A DNA stretch of 34,991 nucleotides, taken from IMG/VR virus record IMGVR_UViG_3300017783_000093, positions 1 through 34,991 of that record, one strand, 5' to 3'. A program made the position numbers and the translations under genes. Below the pieces are notes generated by a model that was not told the origin of the DNA, ran no database searches, and saw nothing but the letters and a program-made list of their open reading frames with translations. This stretch comes from a virus. Positions 17,090 through 25,492 of the stretch are shown here, piece after piece (position 1 is the first letter of the stretch; each line of letters begins with the position of its first letter).

Positions 17090-18901
17090 ATGAGTTATAA
17101 TATAAACGCTATGGCTGCATATCAACAGTACGGTCAATCTATGACTGCATCTGGTGGTGGGCGTAACATGAGTGGATTAGGCGCTAGAAGTTCAACGTCT
17201 AGTATGACAACTGCACCAAGCGATCCTGTAGACTTTACTACCATAGACACTAAGACGGGTAAGCAAACTAAGGTTGCTACTATCACTGACTACGGCAACG
17301 ATGATGGCCCTACTGTGCTATACACAAAAGCAGCAAACGCTGCTACTGCTGCAGGTGTTGACTTAGCTAAGGCTGCAGCTAAACCTTTTGTAGACGCTAG
17401 TCTGATCTATAGTGAGCCTAGGTTTAACATAGAACAGCAAGCCACAAAGATAGAAGACTACCTACGTGGTACCGCTATAGAAGATTCTTTGTATGAGGCG
17501 CAAGGTTTTGAGAAGCCTTACTCAGGTCTTTACATTGAAGAAGATCGTCCCATGACTGAGGCAGAACTACAGAAGTACAAGCCTCTTATTGATATGGCTG
17601 ATGATGTCATGAATGAGAATATCACTGTAGAAGAACTTGGTGATATGGACAGAGAAGATCAAGAGGCGTTCTTAAGAGCTATAGGTGTACAAGGCTTAGG
17701 CCCAGCAAAGCGTGACACTGTGTTTGTTGGTGGTGACTTTGATGTAGCTACTACAGAAGAAGAGTTTGTGAGAGATCTTCTAAATCAAGGCTTAACTAAA
17801 AGGGACGCATCTTACTGGGATAAGCTTAGCGACTTTCAAAGACAGAAAGAAGAAGCAGAAGAAGATGTAGTAGACGCAACGGCTTCAGTTAGCTCAGAAG
17901 CTGAAGATCTAGCATTAGTACCTACTAGAGCAACCACCCCAACGTCAGAAAAAGAAACAACAGAAGAGTTCAACGAGCGCAGACGTAGAGAGCGTGGCTT
18001 GATGTCTCGCCCTGAAGGTACTGGTGATCTGACAGATCGTTTAGACGGTAAAGATGGTGATCTTTCCGTACCTACTCAGTATGGAACTGCTGTGTTTGAA
18101 ATGAGTACAGACCTTAAGGCTACAGAAGGTACAGAACCTCATATTGGTAGTGATTGGGAAAACGTAACTCTTTCGCTAGGTATTGTACCTACCAGTGGCT
18201 TAAAGATAGATGGTAAGGTAGTACCTAGAGATAGAGCTACAAGAGGTAAGTGGCTAAAGAGAAACGGATATGTAGGTAAAAACAACAAACCTACAAAGAA
18301 GTTTGAAAAAGCCAACATAGACACATCAGGTGCAGTAAAAGACGGTGTTAGAAGATCTGACTATTCTTCAGATACGGCTTGGTCTGCTGCAGTCATAGAT
18401 AATTTTAAACAGGGTGCGCAAAAAAAGGTAAAAGACTTTGACGAGTTAGGCGTAGACGAACAAAAAGTTGTTATTGACTTAGCTTGGAATATGGGCGTTG
18501 GTGGATTAGATTATACAGGAAATAGAAGCTTAATTAAAGAGCTTTCAAAAACACCTCAAGACAGAGATATACCTACTATGTTAGAAGTAGGTAAGCATGT
18601 AACTGAGGGTGGTAAGGTCATGAGAGGTCTAGCTAGACGTAAAGCTCTAGCTATCAATGAGCTTATAGATGACCCTGCAGAAAAGATAACAAAGATACGG
18701 CAGCTTAGTGTAGGGTCTAAAACATACCATACCTATATAAACGCTGCGGGTGAAGAAGTTAAAACTATAAAACTAGGACAGAAGCACAGAGGTTCGCCTG
18801 ATGGAATAATTGATGTCGCTACAGGTGACGAAGTTGTAGCTCAAGAAGATCTAGACTACTCAAGTGTGGTTGTTCGTCCTAAACTAAGGCCAAAGAAATA
18901 A
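17090..18901 (+). CDS. Virion protein with C-terminal GH24-like lysozyme domain
   Basis: 603 residues with the start at 17090 (MSYNINAMAAYQQYGQSM), ten bases after the upstream stop with AAGGA in front. A start further upstream at 16904 would run 176 nt into the preceding gene and is unlikely. Residues 1-320 are polar virion-type sequence. Residues ~335-530 look like a T4-lysozyme-type muramidase: Glu346 in ATEGTEPHIGSD with Asp355 eight residues on and Thr360 next, close to the E-x8-D-x5-T triad; then VVIDLAWNMGVGG (~res 463) and GLARRKALAIN (~res 513), matching the ALVSFxxNxG and RR blocks of GH24. It would cut peptidoglycan during DNA entry. No separate endolysin gene is visible in the window, so it could also serve lysis. 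Its stop overlaps the next start (TAATG). Confidence 0.65.
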   Translation: MSYNINAMAAYQQYGQSMTASGGGRNMSGLGARSSTSSMTTAPSDPVDFTTIDTKTGKQTKVATITDYGNDDGPTVLYTKAANAATAAGVDLAKAAAKPFVDASLIYSEPRFNIEQQATKIEDYLRGTAIEDSLYEAQGFEKPYSGLYIEEDRPMTEAELQKYKPLIDMADDVMNENITVEELGDMDREDQEAFLRAIGVQGLGPAKRDTVFVGGDFDVATTEEEFVRDLLNQGLTKRDASYWDKLSDFQRQKEEAEEDVVDATASVSSEAEDLALVPTRATTPTSEKETTEEFNERRRRERGLMSRPEGTGDLTDRLDGKDGDLSVPTQYGTAVFEMSTDLKATEGTEPHIGSDWENVTLSLGIVPTSGLKIDGKVVPRDRATRGKWLKRNGYVGKNNKPTKKFEKANIDTSGAVKDGVRRSDYSSDTAWSAAVIDNFKQGAQKKVKDFDELGVDEQKVVIDLAWNMGVGGLDYTGNRSLIKELSKTPQDRDIPTMLEVGKHVTEGGKVMRGLARRKALAINELIDDPAEKITKIRQLSVGSKTYHTYINAAGEEVKTIKLGQKHRGSPDGIIDVATGDEVVAQEDLDYSSVVVRPKLRPKK

Positions 18902-19344
18902 TGGGTGGCTTACCTCTAGAGCTTCTTACTATGCTTTTCTCCACAGTGCTTGGTGGAGTAATGTCTATATGGGGTCAGTCCATTAAGGCAAGACAAGCAC
19001 AGAACGAGATGCTACTACAACGCGCTAACTTTCAGAGAGAAGCAGTAGCAGATGCACGTGACGCTGGTAAAACAGATAAACACTTTGCATGGACACGCAG
19101 ACTCATAGCGCTATCTGCAGTGTTCTCAATTATAGTACTTCCAAAACTTGTAGCAGTATGGTATCCTGAAGTAGGTGTTTACGTAGGCTACACTGAAGTT
19201 ACAGGTGGGTTTATGAACTGGTTGTTTGGACCAGATGAAGTAATCAAGTGGAAGTACGCACAAGGATTTGTAATAACACCATTAGACACACATATAGTTT
19301 CAGCCATTGTAGGCTTATACTTCGGCGCAGGATTTACAAAGTAG
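18901..19344 (+). CDS. Holin-like membrane protein
   Basis: 147 residues. Three hydrophobic segments are visible: residues ~5-25 (LLTMLFSTVLGGVMSIWG), ~67-86 (LIALSAVFSIIVLPKLVAVW) and ~129-146. A charged amphipathic stretch (RQAQNEMLLQRANFQREAVA) lies between the first two. Proteins with this arrangement and a 'FAWTRRLIALS' junction occur in marine cyanophages and podoviruses and are often named putative holin. The direct coupling to the lysozyme-domain gene (one-base overlap) supports a role in membrane permeabilisation at lysis. It might instead be a membrane partner of DNA ejection, because it lies inside the internal-protein block. Confidence 0.55.
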   Translation: MGGLPLELLTMLFSTVLGGVMSIWGQSIKARQAQNEMLLQRANFQREAVADARDAGKTDKHFAWTRRLIALSAVFSIIVLPKLVAVWYPEVGVYVGYTEVTGGFMNWLFGPDEVIKWKYAQGFVITPLDTHIVSAIVGLYFGAGFTK

Positions 19345-19353
19345 GATAATGAC

Positions 19354-19884
19354 ATGCCAATAGCAGGACCATTTGATGCACCTATCCCAGGGCAATCTCT
19401 TACAGCAGAACCACGTAACAACCCTTGGGAGCAGCCACCAGAAATGGCTGACGTAAATGAGGTTGCTAAGTTCTACATCGAAAAGTTAGCTAACCCTGAT
19501 GTCTTAGATGACTTCGCAGCTATGGCACAGGCAGGTGTACCTATCACTCCTATAGTGGAGGGTGTATACTTGCAAGGTGTGATGCGTGGACTGCACACAC
19601 TAGACGCTGCTCTAGTTGTAGCACCCGTTATGCACATGTTTATTAAGCAATCACTAGAAGAGATGGGTATCAAGGCTAAGGACAGCAGTGATGATCCTCA
19701 AGCAAGAGCTACTGAAGCAGAGATGAATCGCTTTATGATGGTTGCTACAAAGTATTTAGAAGAGAATAACATGGATGAGGGTGATCCTGGCATGGAACTA
19801 CTAAGTGATGTAGTAGAGGATCAAGACACTGAGGAAGAGGCGACACAAGAAGAGAAGCCAATGGGCTTGATGGCGAAAGGTTAA
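19354..19884 (+). CDS. Conserved phage virion-module protein
   Basis: 176 residues, starting MPIAGPFDAPIPGQSLTAEP, then WEQPPEMADVNEVAKFYIEKL. The middle is helical (GVMRGLHTLDAALVVAPVMH) and the C-terminal ~50 residues are highly acidic (MDEGDPGMELL, EDQDTEEEATQEE). I recognise the 'PGQSLTxEPxNxPWEQPP' start from marine T4-like and T7-like cyanophages, where the protein is conserved beside structural genes but has no assigned function. The acidic tail may be a protein-binding or assembly element. Its constant neighbourhood (lysozyme/holin upstream, internal proteins downstream) suggests a core or assembly role. Confidence 0.55.
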   Translation: MPIAGPFDAPIPGQSLTAEPRNNPWEQPPEMADVNEVAKFYIEKLANPDVLDDFAAMAQAGVPITPIVEGVYLQGVMRGLHTLDAALVVAPVMHMFIKQSLEEMGIKAKDSSDDPQARATEAEMNRFMMVATKYLEENNMDEGDPGMELLSDVVEDQDTEEEATQEEKPMGLMAKG

Positions 19885-19888
19885 GACT

Positions 19889-21220
19889 ATGGCATTTGAT
19901 AAAAACGCATTCATGGCTGGCTTCTTTGAGCAAGCAGCAACAGGTATCGCTGAGAAACGTGAAGAAGCTAGGAAGTATAAAGAGCAAGAAGAACGCGCAT
20001 ACGAGCGTAACATTCAGCTTATCCAGCAACGTGACATGAGAGCTAAGCAAGCAGCCTCATTAGGTAAGCAAGCCCTAGAGCTACTACCTGAAGGTATGGA
20101 CTCTCAAGCTATGGTACGTAATGCTATGGCTTCTGGTATGACTGGTGTTGCTGATTTAGTTGAGTCATTAAAGCAAGCAGCACAAGACGCACGACTAAGA
20201 CCAGGCCAACGCCTATCTGTGTTTGACGTAGAGGCTGCAATAAGTATGCCACGTATAGCTGCTATTGATCCTTCTCTTGTTGATATGTCACTAGAAGAAT
20301 TCTCACGTAAAACATACGGCGCACAAGGGGTTGCTGCACCTGTAGAAGATGAACCTAGTGTACTAGGTAGGCTCTTTGGTGTAGGTGCACGTGAACAAGC
20401 TAAGCGTGAGCTACGTGAAGCACCTGCGTTTGGTGGTATGTCTATCGCTGATGTTAATGCTGCTGCACGTCAAGCAGAGTTTAACCAGCTTATCCCTAAC
20501 GCTGTCATGACTATCTCAGACACAGATGTATTCCGTAAGAATGATGCTATCAAGTTCTCTAAAGAAGTACGTGATGCATATGATGCTGCTAAGACTAGCA
20601 AGGCTGCTGAAGACTTTGCAGAACGTGCGTTACGTAGAGCCTTAGATAACGCTACGAAAGCAGGACAAGAGTTGTCTGTAGAACAGATAGACACTATTGA
20701 AGCCCAGTCTATGGAAGTGTATGCTAAGGCAGCAGCAGAGAAATTAATCAATGTATATGCCTATCAATACCCAGATGCATCAGGTGGTTTCTTTACTAAT
20801 GATTTTGCGCAAAAGACTATCGAAGACTTGATGGGTATGGAGTTTGCTAACTCTCTTCGTGAAGACTACGACATACCAGCTATGACACTAACACCAGATG
20901 AAGACCCTGAGCCAGAGCTGCCACCTATGCCAGAAGAAACACCTGAAGAAGAAGAAGTAGTACCACAAGATGTACCTGCTGTTGATCCGCGTCCTGGTGG
21001 GCGTAGAGGCTTTGCAGGAGAACAAAGAGATTGGGACAGGAAGTACAAAGATAAGTACGATCCTGTAACAGGTGAAGCTATTATTGTAGAGCCTCGTCCT
21101 GCAGAGGGTGGTCCTGTAACAGGTAGAGGCAGAAACAAAAAGACTGCAGCACAACAATGGGATGCTAAATACGGAAAGACACATAACCCAAACGGCACAC
21201 CTAAAGCTGTAGAGGAATAA
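19889..21220 (+). CDS. Internal virion protein (helical), function unknown
   Basis: 443 residues. The N-terminus is a basic/acidic helix (AFMAGFFEQAATGIAEKREE, EEARKYKEQEERAYERNI) likely to form a coiled coil; the middle (res ~60-290) is helical and Ala-rich; the C-terminal third is Pro/Glu-rich and disordered-looking (EPELPPMPEETPEEEEV), then GGRRGFAGEQRDWDRKYKDK. Such proteins are often internal or ejection components in marine podoviruses; I cannot name the family. It starts four bases after the preceding stop, and its own stop is two bases before the next ATG, in the same tight operon as the largest internal protein. Confidence 0.5.
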   Translation: MAFDKNAFMAGFFEQAATGIAEKREEARKYKEQEERAYERNIQLIQQRDMRAKQAASLGKQALELLPEGMDSQAMVRNAMASGMTGVADLVESLKQAAQDARLRPGQRLSVFDVEAAISMPRIAAIDPSLVDMSLEEFSRKTYGAQGVAAPVEDEPSVLGRLFGVGAREQAKRELREAPAFGGMSIADVNAAARQAEFNQLIPNAVMTISDTDVFRKNDAIKFSKEVRDAYDAAKTSKAAEDFAERALRRALDNATKAGQELSVEQIDTIEAQSMEVYAKAAAEKLINVYAYQYPDASGGFFTNDFAQKTIEDLMGMEFANSLREDYDIPAMTLTPDEDPEPELPPMPEETPEEEEVVPQDVPAVDPRPGGRRGFAGEQRDWDRKYKDKYDPVTGEAIIVEPRPAEGGPVTGRGRNKKTAAQQWDAKYGKTHNPNGTPKAVEE

Positions 21221-21222
21221 GC

Positions 21223-24200
21223 ATGGCCTTTTATAACTTAGATAATTACCTAGACTCTATAGGTGCACCTAGTGAAGTTGAGTCTACTCCTGAGCCTATC
21301 TTTAGTGATGACGTAAAGCTAAATGTCAATGACCTAAAGAAGAACACTATGTACACGCAGCCCATTCGAGATTACATGATTGAGCGTAAGGGCATCGACT
21401 ACAAGAAACTGTCTGATGAAGAAGTTGTAGACGACTTTGTGCAGCACATGCGTTACTTCAACGCTAACACAGTATCTACTGCTGGTGAGGTACGCTTTGT
21501 TAGTAAGGCTAATGACAGACAAAAGCAGACAGCACGTAGAGCGTATGACATCTACGATCAGCTAGGAAATGTGTTCCAAAACGATGGACTCATGGGTGCT
21601 GTGTCTGGCGTAGGTGACTACGTATTTGCTGCAGCTAAAGACCCTACCAACTACCTTGGTCTACTTACTGGTGGTTTAGGACGTGCTGCTGCAGGTGGTG
21701 TGTCCATTACAGGTAAGCAAGCGGTAAAGGCTGCTGTGCAACGCGCTGGGCGTGAAGCTCTTCAGTCAGGCGCTACTATGGAGGCTGCTAGAAAAGCTGC
21801 TGAAGCTGCAGGTAGGGAAGCGGCAAGACGTGCTGCATCACAGGGCATGGGTAAACGTGCATCTAACAACGTATATAAGAACGTTACAGACAAGGTGCAG
21901 AAAGAAGGTAGACGTGCTGTAGCTAAAGACGCAATGAGAGCTAAGCAACGTGAATTGTTTGAGACTGCAGCCACACGATCTCTGTATCAGACTACAGCAC
22001 TAGACTCCACTGCTGCTGTACTGCAGGATGTGATGGCACAACAAACCCAGCTAGAAGTAGGATCTCAAGAGAAGTACAGCTATCTACAGACAGGGTTCTC
22101 TTCTTTGCTGGGTGGTGTTGCTGGTGCAGCACAGCTAGGCTTCGGTAAGATGCGTGGTACGTCAGGCTTAGAGGATACTACATCTGAGCTAGACAAACTT
22201 ACCGCACGTACTATCGAAGAATACTCCCCTATCATAAAAGAGAAAGACTCTGCTGAAGCTGCTAAGGCTATCGGTGATGCTATTGATAAGTGGAATGCTA
22301 AGGTAGAAAAAGGTACACCAGGCTACAAAGACATTGATGAGTCACAACTTATTAAAGAGATGATCTTCGGTGAGCCTAATGAGGAAGGTAAGATTGGTGG
22401 CCTAGCTGGTTTCTTTAAAGATAAAGGCTATCAGATCAGCAAAGAGGTACACGTATCAGATGTTATAACAAACGTTGCAAACTCTCTTACACAAGAAGAG
22501 CTAAAAGGTATCAACAAAGTCATGGGTAAATACACATCCATGCAGTTCGGTAACTTGTCAGGCTCTCGTGTAAAGCTAGGTGATCTTATGGCTGCACGTT
22601 TAAGTGAAGCTGGTAAGACTTTGAACGTAGCATCACAGCTAAGCAAGATGATGGACGCTGGACTACTTGCTGCATCTAAGAAGATCGACGATCAGGTAGG
22701 TGAGATCGACGCTAAAGAAGCTGCAAAAGCTAAGGGTGCTGACAGACTACGCTATGGTCAATCCGTATGGAAACGTTTACTTGTTTCATCCCCTGCTACA
22801 ACAGCATTGAACGTTGCAGGTTTTGGTCAGTTCTACATTGGACAGACTATCGCTGATTTGTTTAGCTCTACAGCCTTGATGACACAGGGCTTGGCTCAGA
22901 TGGCAACAAACAGAAAAGCTGCACAAGAAAGCTTCAGACAAGCCTCTGCACTACGTATGGTACAGGCACAGAAGATCCGCAACCTTCTAGACCCTTACAC
23001 TACGCACGATGCATACATGAAGTTCCTAGACGAGAACAAAGATGTAGAGAAGGTCTTGTTTGAAACTATGGCAGGTGGCATTGAGCAGAAAGCTAGTCGC
23101 TATGGCATAGACCCCAATGATCCTACCTATAGAAAGATTGAATCTGTAGCTAATGCAGCCAATCAAATCACTGGCGTTAGGGTTCAGGATACGTTTACTA
23201 AGTCTCAGATGTTCATGACTGAGATGGATAAGTATCTACGACTAGAGAAAGGCATGACTCTAAAAGAAGCTATGCTTTCTGATGATACAATCATTGATGA
23301 AAAAGTAATTCAAGCGGCACTAGACGGTACACTTAAGTCTGTGTTTGCTAAGGACTACACAACAGCAGAACAGCCAGAGCTTGTTCGTACTGCAGCTAAA
23401 CTTGTGGAGAACCTATCTAACACCCCAGGCATTGGTACACTGATACCATTTGGTAGATTCTTTAACAACGTTCTAGCTACAGCATATCAGTGGTCACCCC
23501 TAGCTGCGCCTGAGTTAATACTCAAGCCGTTCTACAAGAAGATTGCTAAACAGGAAGCTAGAGATATAACTGAGATGGAAGCCTACTCACGCATGGTAGT
23601 GGGTACCACTGGTATTTTACTTGCATCAGAGTATGACACCCAGCGCAGAGAGCAAGGGCTTGGTGTGTATGACGTAGACGTAGGCGGCGGTACTATTGTA
23701 GATGCTAAGAACACGTTCCCATTCTCTGCATTCCTTGCTGCAGGGCGTATCTTTAACATGAAACGTAACAACGAGACTGTACCACCTGAGCTTATCCAAG
23801 AGCTAGGCACACAGGTAGCTATTGGTCAGGTGGCACGTGATGCACAATTCGGTAATGACTTAAACAATCTTATCGACATTATGGTTAACGCAGATGAAGG
23901 TGCAAGAGGTGCTACCTTTGATGCGTTTGCTAAGGCTGCAGGTAACTTTGTAGCAGGTACCACACGTCCTTTAGATGCGTTCAACAAAGTTGTAGGCTTT
24001 GCTATGGGTACAGATGGAGCTAAGGATGTGCGTCAAGCAGACGGTTTCAACATCTTTACTCAAACATCTACTAAGTACATCGACAATATCCTAGAAGCAT
24101 TCATTGATAAGACTGACACTATCACTGGTGAAGACTTAGCTGTGGCTACACGTGAAGGAGAGATCTATGATCCTAACCCATTCGCTCGTCTGTTTGGTAT

Positions 24201-24672
24201 TACTATTAAGCCAGGCCGTACTGCTACAGAGAAAACATACTCAATGGCAGAGATGCAACCTTGGACAGCCAACGAGCGTACCAAAGTACCAGCATACGAC
24301 AAAGCTCTGAATGCTATGCTTGCTTCAGTGTTAGAGCAACAGACAAACAGGCTACTTGCTACTGAAGAGTTTACCAAAGGCAACCTTACCCAGCGCCGTG
24401 CAATGCTTAAGAAAGTAATGCGTGATGCTAAGAAGCAAATCAAAGAGCGTATGGAAAAAGGCTATGGTGGCAGCGAGAGCGTACATCTACGCATGGTTGC
24501 TAAAGCTAATAGCAAGTACAACAAAGAGATACGCAACGAAGCAGCAAAGGCTATGAAAGAAACCTTTGGCATAGAGGGTAGCTTAGAAGATTATAACTTC
24601 GCTGAGTTGGATCTGTTTATGGAATACGCAGATTATCTAAACGATATGTATCAAGAGGCTGCTAGTTTTTAG
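21223..24672 (+). CDS. Large internal/ejection virion protein
   Basis: 1149 residues, the last gene of the late operon. It starts MAFYNLDNYLDSIGAPSEVE. Residues ~140-260 are Ala/Arg-rich helices (GREALQSGATMEAARKAAEA), ~285-310 and ~520-560 hold mildly hydrophobic Gly/Ala stretches (SSLLGGVAGAAQLGFGKM; TTALNVAGFGQFYIGQTIAD) that could insert into membranes, and the C-terminus is charged helix. Size, helical content and terminal position in the virion operon compare with T7 gp16 (1318 aa), which is ejected with DNA, but no transglycosylase motif is visible; the lysozyme activity appears to sit in the 603-residue protein instead. The end of the gene overlaps the convergent minus-strand gene by 11 bases. 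Confidence 0.55.
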   Translation: MAFYNLDNYLDSIGAPSEVESTPEPIFSDDVKLNVNDLKKNTMYTQPIRDYMIERKGIDYKKLSDEEVVDDFVQHMRYFNANTVSTAGEVRFVSKANDRQKQTARRAYDIYDQLGNVFQNDGLMGAVSGVGDYVFAAAKDPTNYLGLLTGGLGRAAAGGVSITGKQAVKAAVQRAGREALQSGATMEAARKAAEAAGREAARRAASQGMGKRASNNVYKNVTDKVQKEGRRAVAKDAMRAKQRELFETAATRSLYQTTALDSTAAVLQDVMAQQTQLEVGSQEKYSYLQTGFSSLLGGVAGAAQLGFGKMRGTSGLEDTTSELDKLTARTIEEYSPIIKEKDSAEAAKAIGDAIDKWNAKVEKGTPGYKDIDESQLIKEMIFGEPNEEGKIGGLAGFFKDKGYQISKEVHVSDVITNVANSLTQEELKGINKVMGKYTSMQFGNLSGSRVKLGDLMAARLSEAGKTLNVASQLSKMMDAGLLAASKKIDDQVGEIDAKEAAKAKGADRLRYGQSVWKRLLVSSPATTALNVAGFGQFYIGQTIADLFSSTALMTQGLAQMATNRKAAQESFRQASALRMVQAQKIRNLLDPYTTHDAYMKFLDENKDVEKVLFETMAGGIEQKASRYGIDPNDPTYRKIESVANAANQITGVRVQDTFTKSQMFMTEMDKYLRLEKGMTLKEAMLSDDTIIDEKVIQAALDGTLKSVFAKDYTTAEQPELVRTAAKLVENLSNTPGIGTLIPFGRFFNNVLATAYQWSPLAAPELILKPFYKKIAKQEARDITEMEAYSRMVVGTTGILLASEYDTQRREQGLGVYDVDVGGGTIVDAKNTFPFSAFLAAGRIFNMKRNNETVPPELIQELGTQVAIGQVARDAQFGNDLNNLIDIMVNADEGARGATFDAFAKAAGNFVAGTTRPLDAFNKVVGFAMGTDGAKDVRQADGFNIFTQTSTKYIDNILEAFIDKTDTITGEDLAVATREGEIYDPNPFARLFGITIKPGRTATEKTYSMAEMQPWTANERTKVPAYDKALNAMLASVLEQQTNRLLATEEFTKGNLTQRRAMLKKVMRDAKKQIKERMEKGYGGSESVHLRMVAKANSKYNKEIRNEAAKAMKETFGIEGSLEDYNFAELDLFMEYADYLNDMYQEAASF

Positions 24673-24868
24673 TGCCGTGACATTCGGCTGACTCCTCTGC
24701 CCATAACGTACAAGCTTGTAGATGTGTCTTGGCTTGATCTGTTTCGTGGCAGGGGTGTAAGCTGTTATCAATGTACTCTTCTACATAAGTGATATACTCA
24801 CGTAGTTGCTCTTTAAACTGCGCTCTCTTCTTGACTATGTGTTCCATAGCTTCTTGTTCTAGTTTCAT
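24662..24868 (-). CDS. 68-aa helical protein, candidate Acb2/Tad1-type hairpin (cyclic-nucleotide sponge)
   Basis: 68 residues; the last gene of the minus operon. Its ATG overlaps the stop of the endonuclease VII gene (ATGA), and its own stop overlaps the last late gene by 11 bases tail to tail. Residues ~3-33 form one charged helix (KKRAQFKEQLREYITYVEE) and residues ~43-60 a second (ETDQAKTHLQACTLWAEESA), separated by LHPC. The second helix follows P-x2-E-x5-T-x-L-x5-W-A. From memory, Acb2/Tad1-type hairpin proteins (sponges for CBASS or Thoeris signal molecules) carry P-x3-E-x5-T-x-L-x5-W-A. The match is suggestive only: the common 'IAR' after WA is missing, and no family N-terminal motif is obvious. 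Otherwise it is a hypothetical two-helix protein. Confidence 0.5.
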   Translation of the reverse strand: MKLEQEAMEHIVKKRAQFKEQLREYITYVEEYIDNSLHPCHETDQAKTHLQACTLWAEESAECHGTKN

Positions 24869-25284
24869 TTTACTCTCTCTAAATACTTTATTGCTCTTTC
24901 AAGCCCCTCTATACTATCCCCTAGAGAACCCAGCCCGTTATTACATTGAGGGCAGAGCCACCCTCTAAACTTACCTGTCTTATAGCAGTGATCCAAGTGT
25001 AACCCTAATGTAATTTCTGATGCAGGTCTACTACAGCAATCACATTTATCTGGCTTAGTATGCATATATTCTTTTTTAAGACGTGTGGTAATAGCGTTGT
25101 TCCTATTATTACACTCTTTACAAATACCTTTTAAGTGAACCTTACCTGATTGTTTAGATGCTCCTATATGAAAATTATCCTTTATCCAAGGCTTTGATTC
25201 ATTACAAACATAACAGGTTTTATGTCTTACCTGTTCGTCTGTGTTATCCTCTGATAGCGTAGAAGGAAAAAGATCTAATTGCAT
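24865..25284 (-). CDS. Endonuclease VII-type HNH nuclease with extra zinc ribbon
   Basis: 139 residues with GGAG five bases before the ATG. The C-terminal half is a T4 endonuclease VII fold: Cys81-x2-Cys84, then LHLDHCYKTGKFRGWLCPQC containing Asp98-His99, and Cys111-x2-Cys114-Asn115; the zinc Cys pairs, the DH and the Asn all match the HNH/ββα core that binds one metal and cuts branched DNA. The N-terminal half adds another Cys pair set (Cys24-x2-Cys27 and Cys55-x2-Cys58), a zinc ribbon also seen in related phage HNH proteins. The likely job is resolving Holliday junctions before packaging or attacking host DNA. It could alternatively act as a homing-type nuclease, but its operonic fit argues for a phage function. 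Confidence 0.75.
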   Translation of the reverse strand: MQLDLFPSTLSEDNTDEQVRHKTCYVCNESKPWIKDNFHIGASKQSGKVHLKGICKECNNRNNAITTRLKKEYMHTKPDKCDCCSRPASEITLGLHLDHCYKTGKFRGWLCPQCNNGLGSLGDSIEGLERAIKYLERVK

Positions 25285-25306
25285 AATAACTCCACCACAT
25301 AGTAAA

Positions 25307-25344
25307 GCCTAGCAATCACATCGACTGCTAGGCGTTTTTGTTTT
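25307..25344 (+). terminator. Strong plus-strand terminator inside the opposing operon
   Basis: GCCTAGCA (25307-25314) pairs perfectly with TGCTAGGC (25326-25333) around an 11-base loop and is followed by GTTTTTGTTTT. This is oriented to stop plus-strand transcripts about 640 nt beyond the last late gene, after they have run antisense to the two last minus-strand genes. On the minus strand the same hairpin is followed only by TTTACT, so it would be weak there, but it lies between two minus-strand genes and could process or stabilise that mRNA. Confidence 0.75.
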
Positions 25345-25492
25345 AAGCATCTGGATTGATTTTATCTTCTACGTATTCGTATCCAGCCTTAGCTTTGTCC
25401 CAGCCATATTGTGCTGCTGGTTCTACTACGTCAGTAATTACGCCAATGGTTAGGGCAAAAGCTGTAACAGCAACAAAGACAGTTTCTAACAT
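25343..25492 (-). CDS. 49-aa small membrane peptide
   Basis: Short gene encoding MLETVFVAVTAFALTIG and onward, 49 residues, ending NPDA. Residues 4-20 are a clear hydrophobic segment, followed by an amphipathic charged tail (YGWDKAKAGYEYVEDK). The start is supported by AAAGGA about nine bases upstream and by a seven-base overlap with the stop of the glutaredoxin gene; the reading frame is complete and its codons look like its neighbours'. Its stop falls in the T-tract of the plus-strand terminator. Function unknown; small phage membrane peptides include holin-like and superinfection-exclusion factors. Confidence 0.6.
   Translation of the reverse strand: MLETVFVAVTAFALTIGVITDVVEPAAQYGWDKAKAGYEYVEDKINPDA

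Noticed and set aside
24661-24695. Hairpin GCCG-TGACATT-CGGC at the convergent junction as a terminator
   Set aside because: Only a 4-bp stem, and no T-run follows on either strand.
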